A stretch of DNA of 64,000 bases from CAWDZK01 sp963726615 (lineage in GTDB: Bacteria; Actinomycetota; Actinomycetes; JACCUZ01). The stretch lies in NCBI GenBank assembly GCA_963726615.1, contig CAVSCX010000015.1, positions 295,520-359,519 of the forward strand, in the 5' to 3' direction. Position numbers and translations under genes: made by a program. The notes below the pieces were generated by a model. It saw only the letters and a list, made by a program, of their open reading frames with translations. It made no database searches and was not told the DNA's origin. This document shows, piece by piece, positions 33,309 to 42,595 of this stretch (position 1 is the first letter of the stretch; every line of letters begins with the position of its first letter).

Positions 33309-34801
33309 GCGACCTCCTGCTGCCGCTGCTGCTCGGCCTGCCGTTGGCCGGGGCCCTCGCGCTGCTGCTCCTGCCCGGGCCGGCCGGCGAGCGGGTCGCG
33401 GTCCGGCTGGGTGTTGCGGTGAGCGGCCTGGCGTTCGCGGTCTCGGTGTGGGCGTCGGCTGCAGCCCCCGAGACCGATGTCGACTGGGTCCCGGACCTCG
33501 GCCTGCGATTCCACCTCGGGCTCGACGGCCTGTCCGCGCCGCTGGTCCTGCTCACGACGCTGCTCACCCTGCTCTGCATGGTGTACCTGCTGCGCGTGCG
33601 CCCCGAGGCGCAGCGCCTGCGTGCCCTTGTCGGGCTGCTGCTGCTGCTCGAGGTCGGCATGCTCGGCACCTTCGTGGCGCTGGACATGCTGCTGTTCTTC
33701 GTCTTCTTCGAGGTCGTCCTCGTGCCGATGTGGTTCGTCATCGCGCAGTGGGGCGACGACAAGGTGCCTGGCGGTCGGGTCCGCGCGGCGAACGTCTTCA
33801 TCCTCTTCACCCTGCTCGGCAGTGCTGTCATGCTGCTCGGGATCCTGCTGGTGGGGCTGCGGGCAGGGACCTTCGACCTGGTCGAGCTCGCCGACCGCGG
33901 TGGGGCCGGTCTCGGTCACACCACCCAGGTGCTCGCCTTCGTCGCGCTGGGCCTGGGGCTGGCGGTCAAGACGCCGATGTGGCCGCTGCACTCGTGGCTG
34001 CCCGACGCGCACACCGCGGCACCGACGGTCGGCTCGGTGCTGCTCGCCGGCGTCCTGCTGAAGATGGGCACCTACGGCTTCGTGCGGATCGCGCTGCCGG
34101 TGGTGCCCGAGGGTGCCGAGGCGGTGGCGCCGTTCCTCGGGGCACTCGGTGTCGTCGGCATCCTCTACGGGTCGCTGGCATGCCTGGCCCAGCGCGACCT
34201 CAAGCGGCTGATCGCCTTCAGCAGCGTCGGGCACATGGGGTTCGTCCTGCTCGGCATCTCGACGCTGACCCCGGTCGGCGTGAACGGCGCGCTCTACGCC
34301 AACATCGCGCACGGCCTCATCACCGGCCTGCTGTTCTTCCTCGTCGGCGCGATCAAGGACCGGCACCACACCGCGGACATCGACGTGCTCGGTGGCGGCC
34401 TCTACGAGCGGACGCCCCGCCTGGGCGGCCTGCTCGCCTTCGCCGCAGTAGCAAGCCTGGGGCTCCCGGGCCTGGCCGGGTTCTGGGGCGAGATGCTCGT
34501 GCTGCTCGGGGCGTTCCAGCCGGACCCGGCGCTGCCGCGCAACTACTACCTCGTCCTGATGGCGCTGGCCGGCGTCGGGGTCGTCCTCACCACGACGTAC
34601 CTCGCGAAGGTCGTGCGGCGGATCGCGCAGGGCACCTCCTTCCAGGCCTGGCGCGACGCCGTGTTGCTGCGGGACGCGAGCACCCACGAGCTCGCCGTCT
34701 GGTCGCCGGTCGTCGGCCTCGTCGTCGTCCTCGGGCTCTGGCCGGGCTTCCTGCTCGACGCCACCACGCCGGTGGTCCGCAGCCTGCTGGGCGGTGGGTG
34801 A
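33305..34801 (+). CDS. nuoM: Complex I subunit M, second operon
   Basis: 498 residues. FVFFEVVLVPMWFVIAQWG (Glu), AVKTPMWPLHSWLPDAHTAAPT (Lys), LLKMGTYGFVRI and SVGHMGFVLLGI are all recognisable. GTG start overlaps the nuoL stop; nuoN starts on the last base of its stop. Confidence 0.95.
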   Translation: MSDLLLPLLLGLPLAGALALLLLPGPAGERVAVRLGVAVSGLAFAVSVWASAAAPETDVDWVPDLGLRFHLGLDGLSAPLVLLTTLLTLLCMVYLLRVRPEAQRLRALVGLLLLLEVGMLGTFVALDMLLFFVFFEVVLVPMWFVIAQWGDDKVPGGRVRAANVFILFTLLGSAVMLLGILLVGLRAGTFDLVELADRGGAGLGHTTQVLAFVALGLGLAVKTPMWPLHSWLPDAHTAAPTVGSVLLAGVLLKMGTYGFVRIALPVVPEGAEAVAPFLGALGVVGILYGSLACLAQRDLKRLIAFSSVGHMGFVLLGISTLTPVGVNGALYANIAHGLITGLLFFLVGAIKDRHHTADIDVLGGGLYERTPRLGGLLAFAAVASLGLPGLAGFWGEMLVLLGAFQPDPALPRNYYLVLMALAGVGVVLTTTYLAKVVRRIAQGTSFQAWRDAVLLRDASTHELAVWSPVVGLVVVLGLWPGFLLDATTPVVRSLLGGG

Positions 34802-36273
34802 TGCCGACGTCGGTCCAGTCGGTCGACTGGCTCGCGGTCGCCGCACCCCTGAGTGTCGCGGTGCTGGGGCTGCTGCTGCTCGTCCTGGACGCGTTCCTGC
34901 CGGAGGGGCGGCGTCAGGCCACCGGGTGGCTGGCGGGTCTCGGGCTCGGCGGAGCCCTCGCGTTGCTCGTGCCGCTCGTGGGGGAGCGGCGCGCGACGTT
35001 CTGCGTCCCCGGCGACGGACTGGTCCTGCCGGCCTGCTCCTACGTCGTCGACGACCTGACACTCGTGTTCCAGGCCCTGGTGCTTGCCGGTGCCGTCGTC
35101 GTCGTGCTGCTGTCGCTCGACACGGTCCGGCTGGCGAAGATCCCGCCGGGGGAGTACTGGTTCCTGCTGCTCGCGTCGGTCTCCGGCGCACTGACCCTCG
35201 CGGCGAGCCGCGACATCCTCACCCTCGTCGTCGCGCTCGAGGTGGTGTCGCTGCCGGCGTTCGCGCTTGTCGCCCTCCGGCGCTACGACGGTCGCGGCAG
35301 TGAGGCCGCGCTCAAGCTGTTCCTCGTCTCGGTCGTGTCGACTGCGGTGATGCTGTTCGGCCTGAGCCTGGTCTACGGAGCCACCGGCCAGGTGTTCCTG
35401 GACCGGATCGCGACCTCGCTGGACGAGCCGGGCGGACGGCAGCCGGTCCTCGCGCTCGGAGTGGTGCTGGCCATCGCGGGCTTCGGCTTCAAGGTGGCTG
35501 CTGTGCCGTTCCACGTCTGGGCACCCGACACCTACGAGGGCGCGCCGGTCCCGGTCGCGGCGTACCTGTCGGTGGTGTCCAAGGCCGCCGGCTTCGTCGG
35601 CCTCGCCCTGCTCCTGACGCGCGGCTTCGCGCCGTACGCCGACGTGTGGGGGCCGACCCTGGCGGTCCTGGCGGCACTGACGATGACAGTCGGGAACCTT
35701 GCGGCACTCCGGCAGAAGCATGCGGTCCGGCTGCTCGCCTGGTCCTCCGTGGCGCAGTCGGGGTACATCCTGGTGCCGCTCGGGTCTGCCACCGTCGGTT
35801 CTGTCGACGACGTCCTGCCGGCCACTGTCGCCTACGTGCTCGCCTACGGCGTGATGAACCTCGGGGCGTTCGCGGTCGTCACCCTGGTCGGCCGGCACCG
35901 GCCGGGCAACCTGCTGCTCGACTACCGTTCGCTGGGCCGCACCGAGCCGCTCACTGCCTTCGCGCTGGCCTTCTCCCTGGCCGGCCTGGCCGGCCTGCCG
36001 CCGGGTCTGCTGGGCCTGTTCGCCAAGGTCGTCGTCTTCCGCGCCCCGGTCGACCAGGGCCTCGGCTGGCTGGCGGTCGTGATGGCAGTCAACGTGGTGA
36101 TCGGGCTGGCCTACTACCTGTCCTGGGCGGCGTCGCTGTACCTGCCTATCGGCCGAGGCAGCCACCCGCCGTCGTACCGCATCTCGTGGTCGGACGGGCT
36201 CGCCGTGGGCATCACCCTCGGCGCCGCGCTCTGGCTCTCGGTCGCGCCCGGCTTGGTGCTGGGGTTCGGCTGA
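34801..36273 (+). CDS. nuoN: Complex I subunit N, second operon
   Basis: 490 residues. VVALEVVSLPAFALVAL (Glu), FGFKVAAVPFHVWAPDTYEGAPVP (Lys) and RLLAWSSVAQSGYILVPL mark the family. Final gene of the operon; htpX follows after 92 bases. No terminator hairpin stands out in that gap. Confidence 0.95.
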   Translation: MPTSVQSVDWLAVAAPLSVAVLGLLLLVLDAFLPEGRRQATGWLAGLGLGGALALLVPLVGERRATFCVPGDGLVLPACSYVVDDLTLVFQALVLAGAVVVVLLSLDTVRLAKIPPGEYWFLLLASVSGALTLAASRDILTLVVALEVVSLPAFALVALRRYDGRGSEAALKLFLVSVVSTAVMLFGLSLVYGATGQVFLDRIATSLDEPGGRQPVLALGVVLAIAGFGFKVAAVPFHVWAPDTYEGAPVPVAAYLSVVSKAAGFVGLALLLTRGFAPYADVWGPTLAVLAALTMTVGNLAALRQKHAVRLLAWSSVAQSGYILVPLGSATVGSVDDVLPATVAYVLAYGVMNLGAFAVVTLVGRHRPGNLLLDYRSLGRTEPLTAFALAFSLAGLAGLPPGLLGLFAKVVVFRAPVDQGLGWLAVVMAVNVVIGLAYYLSWAASLYLPIGRGSHPPSYRISWSDGLAVGITLGAALWLSVAPGLVLGFG

Positions 36274-36365
36274 CGCGCTCGCCCTCGGGCGGGAACGCCA
36301 CCCCACGCCCCGGCGTTCCACCCACGACGGACCCCTCCCACCCCGACCCTGCTGAGGAGCCCCCC

Positions 36366-37226
36366 GTGCACCGGCACGCCAACGGCGTCAAGACCGCCGT
36401 CCTGCTCGCCCTGATGACGGGCCTGATCCTCGTCGTGGGCAGCTGGCTGGGCGGCAGCGGCGGCCTGACGATCGCCTTCCTGATCGCACTCGGCGTCAAC
36501 GGCGTCTCCTACTTCATGAGCGACAAGCTGGCGCTGCGCTCGATGCGGGCCCGGCCGGTCAGCGAGGCCGAGCAGCCGGCGATGTACCGCATCGTCCGCG
36601 AGCTCTCGACCGCCGCCCGTCAGCCGATGCCCCGGCTGTACGTCTCACCGACCAACGCGCCCAATGCCTTTGCCACCGGGCGCAACCCGCGCAACGCCGC
36701 AGTCTGCTGCACCGAGGGGATCCTCGGCATCCTGGACGAGCGCGAGCTGCGAGGTGTGCTCGGCCACGAGCTGTCGCACGTCTACAACCGCGACATCCTC
36801 ATCTCCTCGGTCGCCGCCGGGCTGGCGAGCGTCGTCATGTACCTCGGCTACCTCGCGTACCTGGTGCCGTTCGGACGCAACGACGACGACGGTCCCGGCC
36901 CGCTCGGCGCCCTGGCCGTGCTCATCCTCGGCCCGGTCGCGGCCGGCCTGATCCAGATGGCGATCAGCAGGTCGCGTGAGTACCAGGCGGACGCCACCGG
37001 CGCTCAGGTCACCGGCGACCCGCTGGCGCTGGCGAGCGCCCTGCGCAAGCTGGAGCTCGGCACCCGGGCTCTCCCGTTGCCGCCGGAGCCGGCCCTGCAG
37101 ACGACCAGCGCGCTGATGATCGCGAACCCGTTCCGCCACGAGGGCATGGCCAACCTGTTCTCGACCCACCCACCGATGGCGGAGCGGATCGCCCGGCTCG
37201 AGCAGATGGCCGGCTACCAGCGCTGA
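36366..37226 (+). CDS. htpX: HtpX-family membrane zinc metalloprotease
   Basis: 286 residues. Two N-terminal helices (about 10-30 and 34-52), zinc motif HELSH (H134, E135, H138) and third ligand E205 in SREYQADA, then two further hydrophobic segments around 150-200. Family role is quality control of membrane proteins. GTG 36366 has GAGGAG 7 bases upstream. Its place behind a membrane-protein operon may be functional or incidental. I recall the same korAB-nuo2-htpX order in Streptomyces, unverified here. Confidence 0.92.
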   Translation: MHRHANGVKTAVLLALMTGLILVVGSWLGGSGGLTIAFLIALGVNGVSYFMSDKLALRSMRARPVSEAEQPAMYRIVRELSTAARQPMPRLYVSPTNAPNAFATGRNPRNAAVCCTEGILGILDERELRGVLGHELSHVYNRDILISSVAAGLASVVMYLGYLAYLVPFGRNDDDGPGPLGALAVLILGPVAAGLIQMAISRSREYQADATGAQVTGDPLALASALRKLELGTRALPLPPEPALQTTSALMIANPFRHEGMANLFSTHPPMAERIARLEQMAGYQR

Positions 37227-37253
37227 GCCCGTCCGGAGGACCGGTGGCCGGCC

Positions 37254-38753
37254 TCAGGACGCCGGGACCAGCACCCGGAAGGACGGCTCTCCCAGCTCGA
37301 GGTCCCGACGCTCCAGCCCGGCCAGCAGGCGGGCGTCGAGGCCGTCGCTGCGCCACTGGTCGAGCACCACGGCTCCGGAGCTGTCGAAGTAGGACGCCAC
37401 CGACTGCTGCCACTCCAGGTCGCGTCCCCGCTCCCGCGGCGTAGGTCCGGACCCGAGGTCGCCGGGGTCCTGGTCGTAGGTCAGTCCGGTGACGTCGACC
37501 ACCAGCGGGCAGCCGTGCCGGAGGTCGCGGGTGAGGACGTCGGCCGTGACCAGCGCGGCGGCGCTGTCCGCGGCGACGCAGCGCACCCCGGACAGCGCGT
37601 CCGCGGCCGTGCTCGCGGGGACGCGGCGGCCCTCGGGCGTGGTGACGACGTGCGCGGCGAGGACAGCCAGCGCGACCAGGCCGAGGGCCGGCACCATCGG
37701 GCGCAGCGACCGGGCCGGCCACGTCACCACCGCCAGCGCCAGGTCTGCGCCGGCGCCGACGAGCAGGGCGAGCGCCGGTGCCACGAAGGTGCCGTAGTGC
37801 GCGAAGTACGAAGGACTGGTGAGCAGCAGCCCGGTCTGGACGGCGAGCAGTGCGGCCCACACCCGGGCCGCGGGTTGCCGCCACGCGACCAGCAGCACCG
37901 CCACGGCCGCTCCGACCGCCAGCGTCACGGCGCCGGCCGCGAGTCCGGTGGGCACCGGCCCGGGTGAGAGCTGCAGCGCCTCGATGCTGGCCAGCCGGGT
38001 CGTCGGCGTCACGCCGTTCGACGGACGGCCGAGCTGGTCCAGGACCACCATGCGAAGCATCGGTCCACCTGCAGCGGCCAGGAACGGCAGGCAGACCGCG
38101 CCGGCCGCTGCGACGCCGGCCGTGACGAAGGACAGCGCGGCGCGCAGGCCGTCCCGGCGCAGCAGCCAGACCGCCAGAACCGCGAGCGGCACGACCGCCC
38201 AGGCCTTGACCGAGACGGCGAGCCCGAGCGCGACGCCCGCAAGCAGCACCTGGCGCCGCGTCGTGGGGCCGGCCCCGAGCAGCGCGAGCGCCGCCAGCAG
38301 GCCGAGGTTCACCAGCGGCTCGAGCAGCGTGGTGCGCTCGGCGTACGCCGCCGGCTGCCACACCGCGTAGAAGAGCCCCGCGACCAGGCCGGCCCGGGCG
38401 GAGACCCGCCGCGCGACGGCCCAGACCAGCACAGCCGACGTGGCCCCGACCAGCATGAACGCCAGCCGCCCCGCGGCGAGGCCCACCGGGTCCTCGCCCA
38501 CCAGCCGACCCAGCGCCGCGAACGGCGCCAGCACCAGGGTGATGCCGGGCGGGTGCAGCAGCAGGTAGTCCCGGTAGGGCAGCCGGCCGGCCAGCAGCGC
38601 GTCCGAGGCCGAGTAGTAGACGCCGTCGTCGTAGGCCAGGACTCCGGTCAGACCCCCACCGCGAAGCACGGGGGCGAGCCTCGCGGCGAGGGCGACCAGG
38701 GCGATGACCAAGGGGGCACGTGGCCATCGCACGATCTGACCAACGCGCGGCAT
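37254..38753 (-). CDS. Polytopic GT-C-type glycosyltransferase-like protein
   Basis: 499 residues with about eleven hydrophobic helices. An early periplasmic loop, AYDDGVYYSASDALLAGRLPYRDYLLLHPPG, carries the acidic residues typical of GT-C/PMT-like lipid-linked sugar transferases. The C-terminal 120 residues are soluble. Acceptor and donor are unknown. It starts 58 bases after yajQ on the same strand and may share its transcript. Confidence 0.72.
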   Translation of the reverse strand: MPRVGQIVRWPRAPLVIALVALAARLAPVLRGGGLTGVLAYDDGVYYSASDALLAGRLPYRDYLLLHPPGITLVLAPFAALGRLVGEDPVGLAAGRLAFMLVGATSAVLVWAVARRVSARAGLVAGLFYAVWQPAAYAERTTLLEPLVNLGLLAALALLGAGPTTRRQVLLAGVALGLAVSVKAWAVVPLAVLAVWLLRRDGLRAALSFVTAGVAAAGAVCLPFLAAAGGPMLRMVVLDQLGRPSNGVTPTTRLASIEALQLSPGPVPTGLAAGAVTLAVGAAVAVLLVAWRQPAARVWAALLAVQTGLLLTSPSYFAHYGTFVAPALALLVGAGADLALAVVTWPARSLRPMVPALGLVALAVLAAHVVTTPEGRRVPASTAADALSGVRCVAADSAAALVTADVLTRDLRHGCPLVVDVTGLTYDQDPGDLGSGPTPRERGRDLEWQQSVASYFDSSGAVVLDQWRSDGLDARLLAGLERRDLELGEPSFRVLVPAS

Positions 38754-38811
38754 GCCGCCACAGTTGCGCCGCGGACCTGTGAGCTACCTGAACGTTCAGC
38801 CGCTGTGGGGC

Positions 38812-39300
38812 TCAGCGGTAGTTGACGAACTGGACCGCGAAGTCGAGTTCGGCGTTCTTCACCAGAGCCTGCACGGCCTGCAGGTCGTCGCGGCTCTTGG
38901 AGGTGACCCGCAGCTCGTCGCCCTGGATCTGGGCCTTGACCGACTTCGGGCCCTCGTCCCGGATGATCTTCGCGACCTTCTTGGCGTTCTCGCTGGAGAT
39001 GCCCTGCTCGATGTCGCAGACCAGGTAGAACTCCTTGCCGGACAGCGTCGGCTCGCCCTTCTTGAGGGACTTCAGCGAGATGCCGCGCTTGATGAGCTTG
39101 GTCTCGAAGACGTCGAGGATCGCCTTGACCCGCTCCTCGCTGCTCGCCTCCATCCGGATCGCCTCGCCGGACCACTTGATCGATGCGCCGACGTTCTTGA
39201 AGTCGAACCGGGTCGAGATCTCCTTGCCGGTCTGGTTCAGCGCGTTGTCGACCTCCTGGTGGTCGACCTTGCTCACGATGTCGAAGGAGGAGTCAGCCAT
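38812..39300 (-). CDS. YajQ-family nucleotide-binding protein
   Basis: 162 residues, full family length. Typical opening SSFDIVSKVDHQEVDNALNQ, then EISTRFDFK, and the closing SRDDLQAVQALVK and FAVQFVNYR. Members bind nucleotides (cyclic di-GMP in some species) and act in regulation. ATG has TAGCGT 6 bases upstream, no Shine-Dalgarno sequence, so leaderless translation is likely. Divergent from the secreted-protein gene on the plus strand. Confidence 0.93.
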   Translation of the reverse strand: MADSSFDIVSKVDHQEVDNALNQTGKEISTRFDFKNVGASIKWSGEAIRMEASSEERVKAILDVFETKLIKRGISLKSLKKGEPTLSGKEFYLVCDIEQGISSENAKKVAKIIRDEGPKSVKAQIQGDELRVTSKSRDDLQAVQALVKNAELDFAVQFVNYR

Positions 39301-39306
39301 GGCGGC

Positions 39307-39312
39307 ACGCTA
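39307..39312 (-). promoter_or_regulatory. Candidate -10 element for yajQ (leaderless)
   Basis: TAGCGT on the minus strand, 6 bases before the yajQ ATG. On the plus strand a separate TAGGGT at 39347-39352 could serve the divergent secreted-protein gene, which by contrast has a leader and a GGGGGA ribosome site. Confidence 0.5.
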
Positions 39313-39387
39313 TCCGACGGTGTGGGCGACGGTCACCGCGCCGGGATAGGGTCCCAGCTCGTCCTGTTCGTTCCTCGGGGGATCTCG

Positions 39388-40197
39388 GTGGCCACGCACG
39401 TCCTGCGCCGGTTGGCGCCCGTCCTCGCACTCGCCGCGGGCCTGGTCGGCGGCGTCGTCGCCCTGCCCGCCGCCGCGGCGCCGGTGCCGATGGTGTCCCG
39501 GGAGCGGGGCTTCGACGTGTCCTACCCCCAGTGCGGCGCGGTGCTGCCTGCCGGCGCGGACTTCGCGGTGGTCGGCGTCGACGGCGGCCGGCCGTTCGAC
39601 CCGAACCCGTGCCTGGCCGGGCAGGTCGCCTGGGCGCACGGTTTCGGCCGCCCGGCGTACTACGTCAACGCCGCGAACCCCGGGCCGAGGCTGTCCAGCC
39701 ACTGGCCGCTCGGCCAGCGGGAGCCGCGAGCCTGCTCCCGCGCGAAGCCGGACTCGGCCGCCTGCGCGTTCGACTACGGCGTGAACGCGGCGAGGGACTC
39801 CTTCGCCCGTGCCCGCGCAGCGGCGCGGGCGGCCGGCGCCCCGGACGTGCGCCGCTCGACCTGGTGGCTCGACGTCGAGATGCACAACACCTGGGAGTCG
39901 CTGGAGTACGGCGAGCGGCCCCGGTTCCTGCGCAACGACACCGCCGTGCTTGCCGGTATGACCCGCGCGCTGCACAAGCGCGGTGTCCGGGTCGTCGGCG
40001 TCTACAGCACCGCCCACCAGTGGGAGCGCATCACCGGCGGGGCGAGGCTGCACCGCGCGCCGGTCTGGTACGCCGGCGTCGGCTCCGCTTCCGAGGCGCG
40101 CCGGCGGTGCCGGCCGGCGTCGTCGTTCACCGGCGGCCGGGTCCGGCTGGCCCAGTTCCGCGCCAAGAACGGTCTCGACGGCGACCTGCGCTGCTAG
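39388..40197 (+). CDS. Secreted GH25-like (DUF1906-type) protein
   Basis: 269 residues. Signal peptide about 1-33 ending in LPAAAAAP. The mature part opens with GFDVSYPQCG and contains WWLDVEMHNTW, a pattern shared by GH25 lysozyme-like barrels, where the Asp-Glu pair is catalytic. Four to six cysteines suggest disulfides. Peptidoglycan hydrolysis is possible but unproven for this subgroup. GTG 39388 has GGGGGA upstream. Confidence 0.72.
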   Translation: MATHVLRRLAPVLALAAGLVGGVVALPAAAAPVPMVSRERGFDVSYPQCGAVLPAGADFAVVGVDGGRPFDPNPCLAGQVAWAHGFGRPAYYVNAANPGPRLSSHWPLGQREPRACSRAKPDSAACAFDYGVNAARDSFARARAAARAAGAPDVRRSTWWLDVEMHNTWESLEYGERPRFLRNDTAVLAGMTRALHKRGVRVVGVYSTAHQWERITGGARLHRAPVWYAGVGSASEARRRCRPASSFTGGRVRLAQFRAKNGLDGDLRC

Positions 40198-40206
40198 CCC
40201 GTCCCG

Positions 40207-40548
40207 TCAGGTCTGCGGGCCCAGCGGGACATCGCCGGCCGGCGTCACCGCGCTGGTCTTGAGCTCGACGAAGACCACGTGCGTGTCGGTGTCGCCGATG
40301 TTCTCACCCGAGTGCTGCTGGGCCGGCATCCAGGCGCTCGTCCCGGCCAGGATCTCCACCTCGCGGGCCTGGTCGCCGTGGTGCAGCCGTCGCCGGAACG
40401 TCGACAGCGTGATCATCACGCTGTCGGGGTGCTCGTGCGGGCTGGTCCGGCCGCCGGGATGGTCCAGGTAGTCCAGCACGCGGACCTGGTCGTTCTCGAA
40501 CACCACCCGGTACTTGTCCGGGTCGGACACGGTCGGGTCGAGGCTCAT
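40207..40548 (-). CDS. Small cupin-domain protein
   Basis: 113 residues forming one cupin barrel. PHEHPDSVMITL gives two metal-type histidines of motif 1 and the QQHSGENIGDTDTHVVFVEL segment gives motif 2. No enzyme-specific residues are recognisable. It stands alone on its strand, between a secreted protein and the response regulator. Confidence 0.8.
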   Translation of the reverse strand: MSLDPTVSDPDKYRVVFENDQVRVLDYLDHPGGRTSPHEHPDSVMITLSTFRRRLHHGDQAREVEILAGTSAWMPAQQHSGENIGDTDTHVVFVELKTSAVTPAGDVPLGPQT

Positions 40549-40593
40549 GATCGGCAGTGTGCCGCCCGTGTCAAGGTCGCCTCCCGGTCCAGG

Positions 40594-41247
40594 TCAGACG
40601 AGGCGCCGGGCGGAGGCCCACCGGGTCAGCTCGTGCCGGTTGGACAGCTGCAGCTTGCGCAGGACCGCGGAGACGTGGGTCTCGACGGTCTTCACCGAGA
40701 TGAACAGCGCCTTGCCCACCTCCTTGTAGGTGTAGCCGCGGGCGATCAGCCGCAGCACCTCGCGCTCGCGCTGCGAGAGCCGGTCGAGGTCCTCGTCGAC
40801 GGCGGCCACGTCGGTGGTCGCGGCGAACGCGTCGAGGACGAAGCCGGCCAGCCGCGGCGAGAAGACCGCGTCGCCGTCGGCCACCCGGCGCACGGCTGCC
40901 GCCAGCTCGGGCCCGGTGATCGACTTGGTGACGTACCCCCGGGCGCCGCCCCGGACCACCGCGATCACGTCCTCGGGTGCGTCGCTCACCGACAACGCCA
41001 GGAAGCGCACCTCCGGCAGGTCCGTCACCAGGGCCTCGAGCACGGCCCGCCCGCCGCCCCCGGGCAGGTGCACGTCGAGGAGGACGACGTCCGGCCGGGT
41101 CGCGGTGATCACCGCTACGGCCTGCTGGGCGTCCTCGGCCTCGCCGACCACCTCGACGGCGTCTCCGAGCTCGGCCCGCACGCCGGACCGGAACATCCGG
41201 TGGTCGTCGACGAGGACCACCCGTACCGGACTCGTCTGCTCGGTCAC
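40594..41247 (-). CDS. NarL/LuxR-type response regulator
   Basis: 217 residues. Receiver domain with phospho-acceptor D58 (LLDVHLP), acidic pair VDDH near 14 and K108 (YVTKS). C-terminal LuxR helix-turn-helix (about 152-213: LSQREREVLRLIARGYTYKEV). Its start overlaps the stop of the PspC-linked histidine kinase gene, so they form a two-component pair, resembling LiaSR/DesKR-type envelope sensors. Confidence 0.93.
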   Translation of the reverse strand: MTEQTSPVRVVLVDDHRMFRSGVRAELGDAVEVVGEAEDAQQAVAVITATRPDVVLLDVHLPGGGGRAVLEALVTDLPEVRFLALSVSDAPEDVIAVVRGGARGYVTKSITGPELAAAVRRVADGDAVFSPRLAGFVLDAFAATTDVAAVDEDLDRLSQREREVLRLIARGYTYKEVGKALFISVKTVETHVSAVLRKLQLSNRHELTRWASARRLV

Positions 41248-42452
41248 GTCGCGCTCCTCTGCCGGGGCATCTCCAGCTGCACCTCGGTGCCCTCACCTGG
41301 GTTCGACCGTACGGCGGCGGTGCCGCCGTTGCGGTCCATCCGGCCGCGGACCGACTGTCGCAGGCCGAGGCGGTCCGCGGGGACGGAGTCCACGTCGAAG
41401 CCCGGGCCGCGGTCGCGGACGAAGGCCGTGACCTGGTCCGGCTCGACCTCCGCGTACAGCGAGACCGGCGCGCCCTCGGCGTACTTCGCCGCGTTCACGA
41501 GGGCCTCGCGGGCGGCGTCGCGCAGCGCGGCGAGCCGCTCGTCCAGCGGGCAGTCGCCCACGACAACCACCTCGATCGCGATGCCGTGGGCGTCCTCGAC
41601 CTCGGCCGCCACCGTCTCGAGCGCCGCCGCGAGGTCCTGGGCCGAGTCGGCGGCCGGCCGGTAGAGCCAGCCGCGCAGCTCGCGCTCCTGCGCCCGGGCC
41701 AGCCGGGCCACCTCGCGCGGGTCGTCGATGTGGCGCTGGATCAGGGTGAGGGTGTGCAGCACCGAGTCGTGCACGTGGGCAGCCACCTCGGCGCGCTCCT
41801 GCTCGCGGATCCGGGCGTTGCGCTCGGCGTTGAGGTCGCGGGCCATCCGCACCCACCACGGGCTGCTGACCAGCGCGATGCCGGCTGCGACCACCAGCGC
41901 CGCCAGCAGCCCGCCGCCCGTGCCGAGCAGGATCGTCACGGCCCCGACCAGGACCAGCGCGACACCGGCCGCCGCCCGCGCGGCTCCGGAGAACCGGTGG
42001 GTGCCGGTCGCCGTCCGCCAGCGCTCCCGGGCGTCGTCGTCCGCCTGCCGCCAGAGCATGCTCACCCCGACCCCGACAGCGACGAGCGGGATCGCCAGCC
42101 CGAGTCCGATCCCGAGGCCGGCGGCGTGCAGCAGCAGCAGCCCACCGACGGTCAGCGACCCGAGCGCCAGGAGCATGGTCAGGTCGCGCCCACGGTCGTG
42201 CGGCTCGTCCGACTCGAACGGGTTCTGGGGCGCGAACACCCAGAACAGGCCGTACGTGACGATCCCGGCGCCGCCGGCGGCAGCGAGGATGACGAAGGCC
42301 AGCCGGACGACGAGCACGTCGATGCCGAGGTGGTCGGCAAGGCCGCGCGCGACGCCGGCGAGGACGCGCCCCTGGGTGCCTCGGTACAGGCGCGGCGGGA
42401 CCGGCCCGGCGGTCGGGGCGCCCGCCGGTGCGGCCTGCTGCGGTCTGCTCAC
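41244..42452 (-). CDS. Histidine kinase with N-terminal PspC domain
   Basis: 402 residues. A PspC domain (about 20-78, RGTQGRVLAGVARGLADHLG) precedes further transmembrane helices to about 200. A HisKA_3-type dimerisation helix follows with H228 in AAHVHDSVLHTL, then the ATPase domain (NAAKYA, RDRGPGFD). No large extracellular sensor domain, so the membrane itself or a partner protein is the likely input. GTG 42452 has GGGAGG 8 bases upstream. Diverges from a PspC-domain protein gene. Confidence 0.9.
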   Translation of the reverse strand: MSRPQQAAPAGAPTAGPVPPRLYRGTQGRVLAGVARGLADHLGIDVLVVRLAFVILAAAGGAGIVTYGLFWVFAPQNPFESDEPHDRGRDLTMLLALGSLTVGGLLLLHAAGLGIGLGLAIPLVAVGVGVSMLWRQADDDARERWRTATGTHRFSGAARAAAGVALVLVGAVTILLGTGGGLLAALVVAAGIALVSSPWWVRMARDLNAERNARIREQERAEVAAHVHDSVLHTLTLIQRHIDDPREVARLARAQERELRGWLYRPAADSAQDLAAALETVAAEVEDAHGIAIEVVVVGDCPLDERLAALRDAAREALVNAAKYAEGAPVSLYAEVEPDQVTAFVRDRGPGFDVDSVPADRLGLRQSVRGRMDRNGGTAAVRSNPGEGTEVQLEMPRQRSAT

Positions 42453-42595
42453 CCCACGATCCTCCCGCGTCCGGCCGGCTGCGGGCATCCGGTGGCACCC
42501 GGACCGGCCCATGACCGCGCCTCAGGGTGCGACCAGGGTCGTCCCAGGGACGTTGCCGGATGCCGGGGTGCCCGGCTGGACCCGAGGATGAGGTC

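Noticed and set aside
38788..38799. CTGAACGTTCAG palindrome between yajQ and the GT-C gene, considered as an SOS box
   Set aside because: Actinobacterial LexA sites need GAAC and GTTC separated by four bases; here they abut. Twelve-base palindromes also occur by chance in 64 kb.
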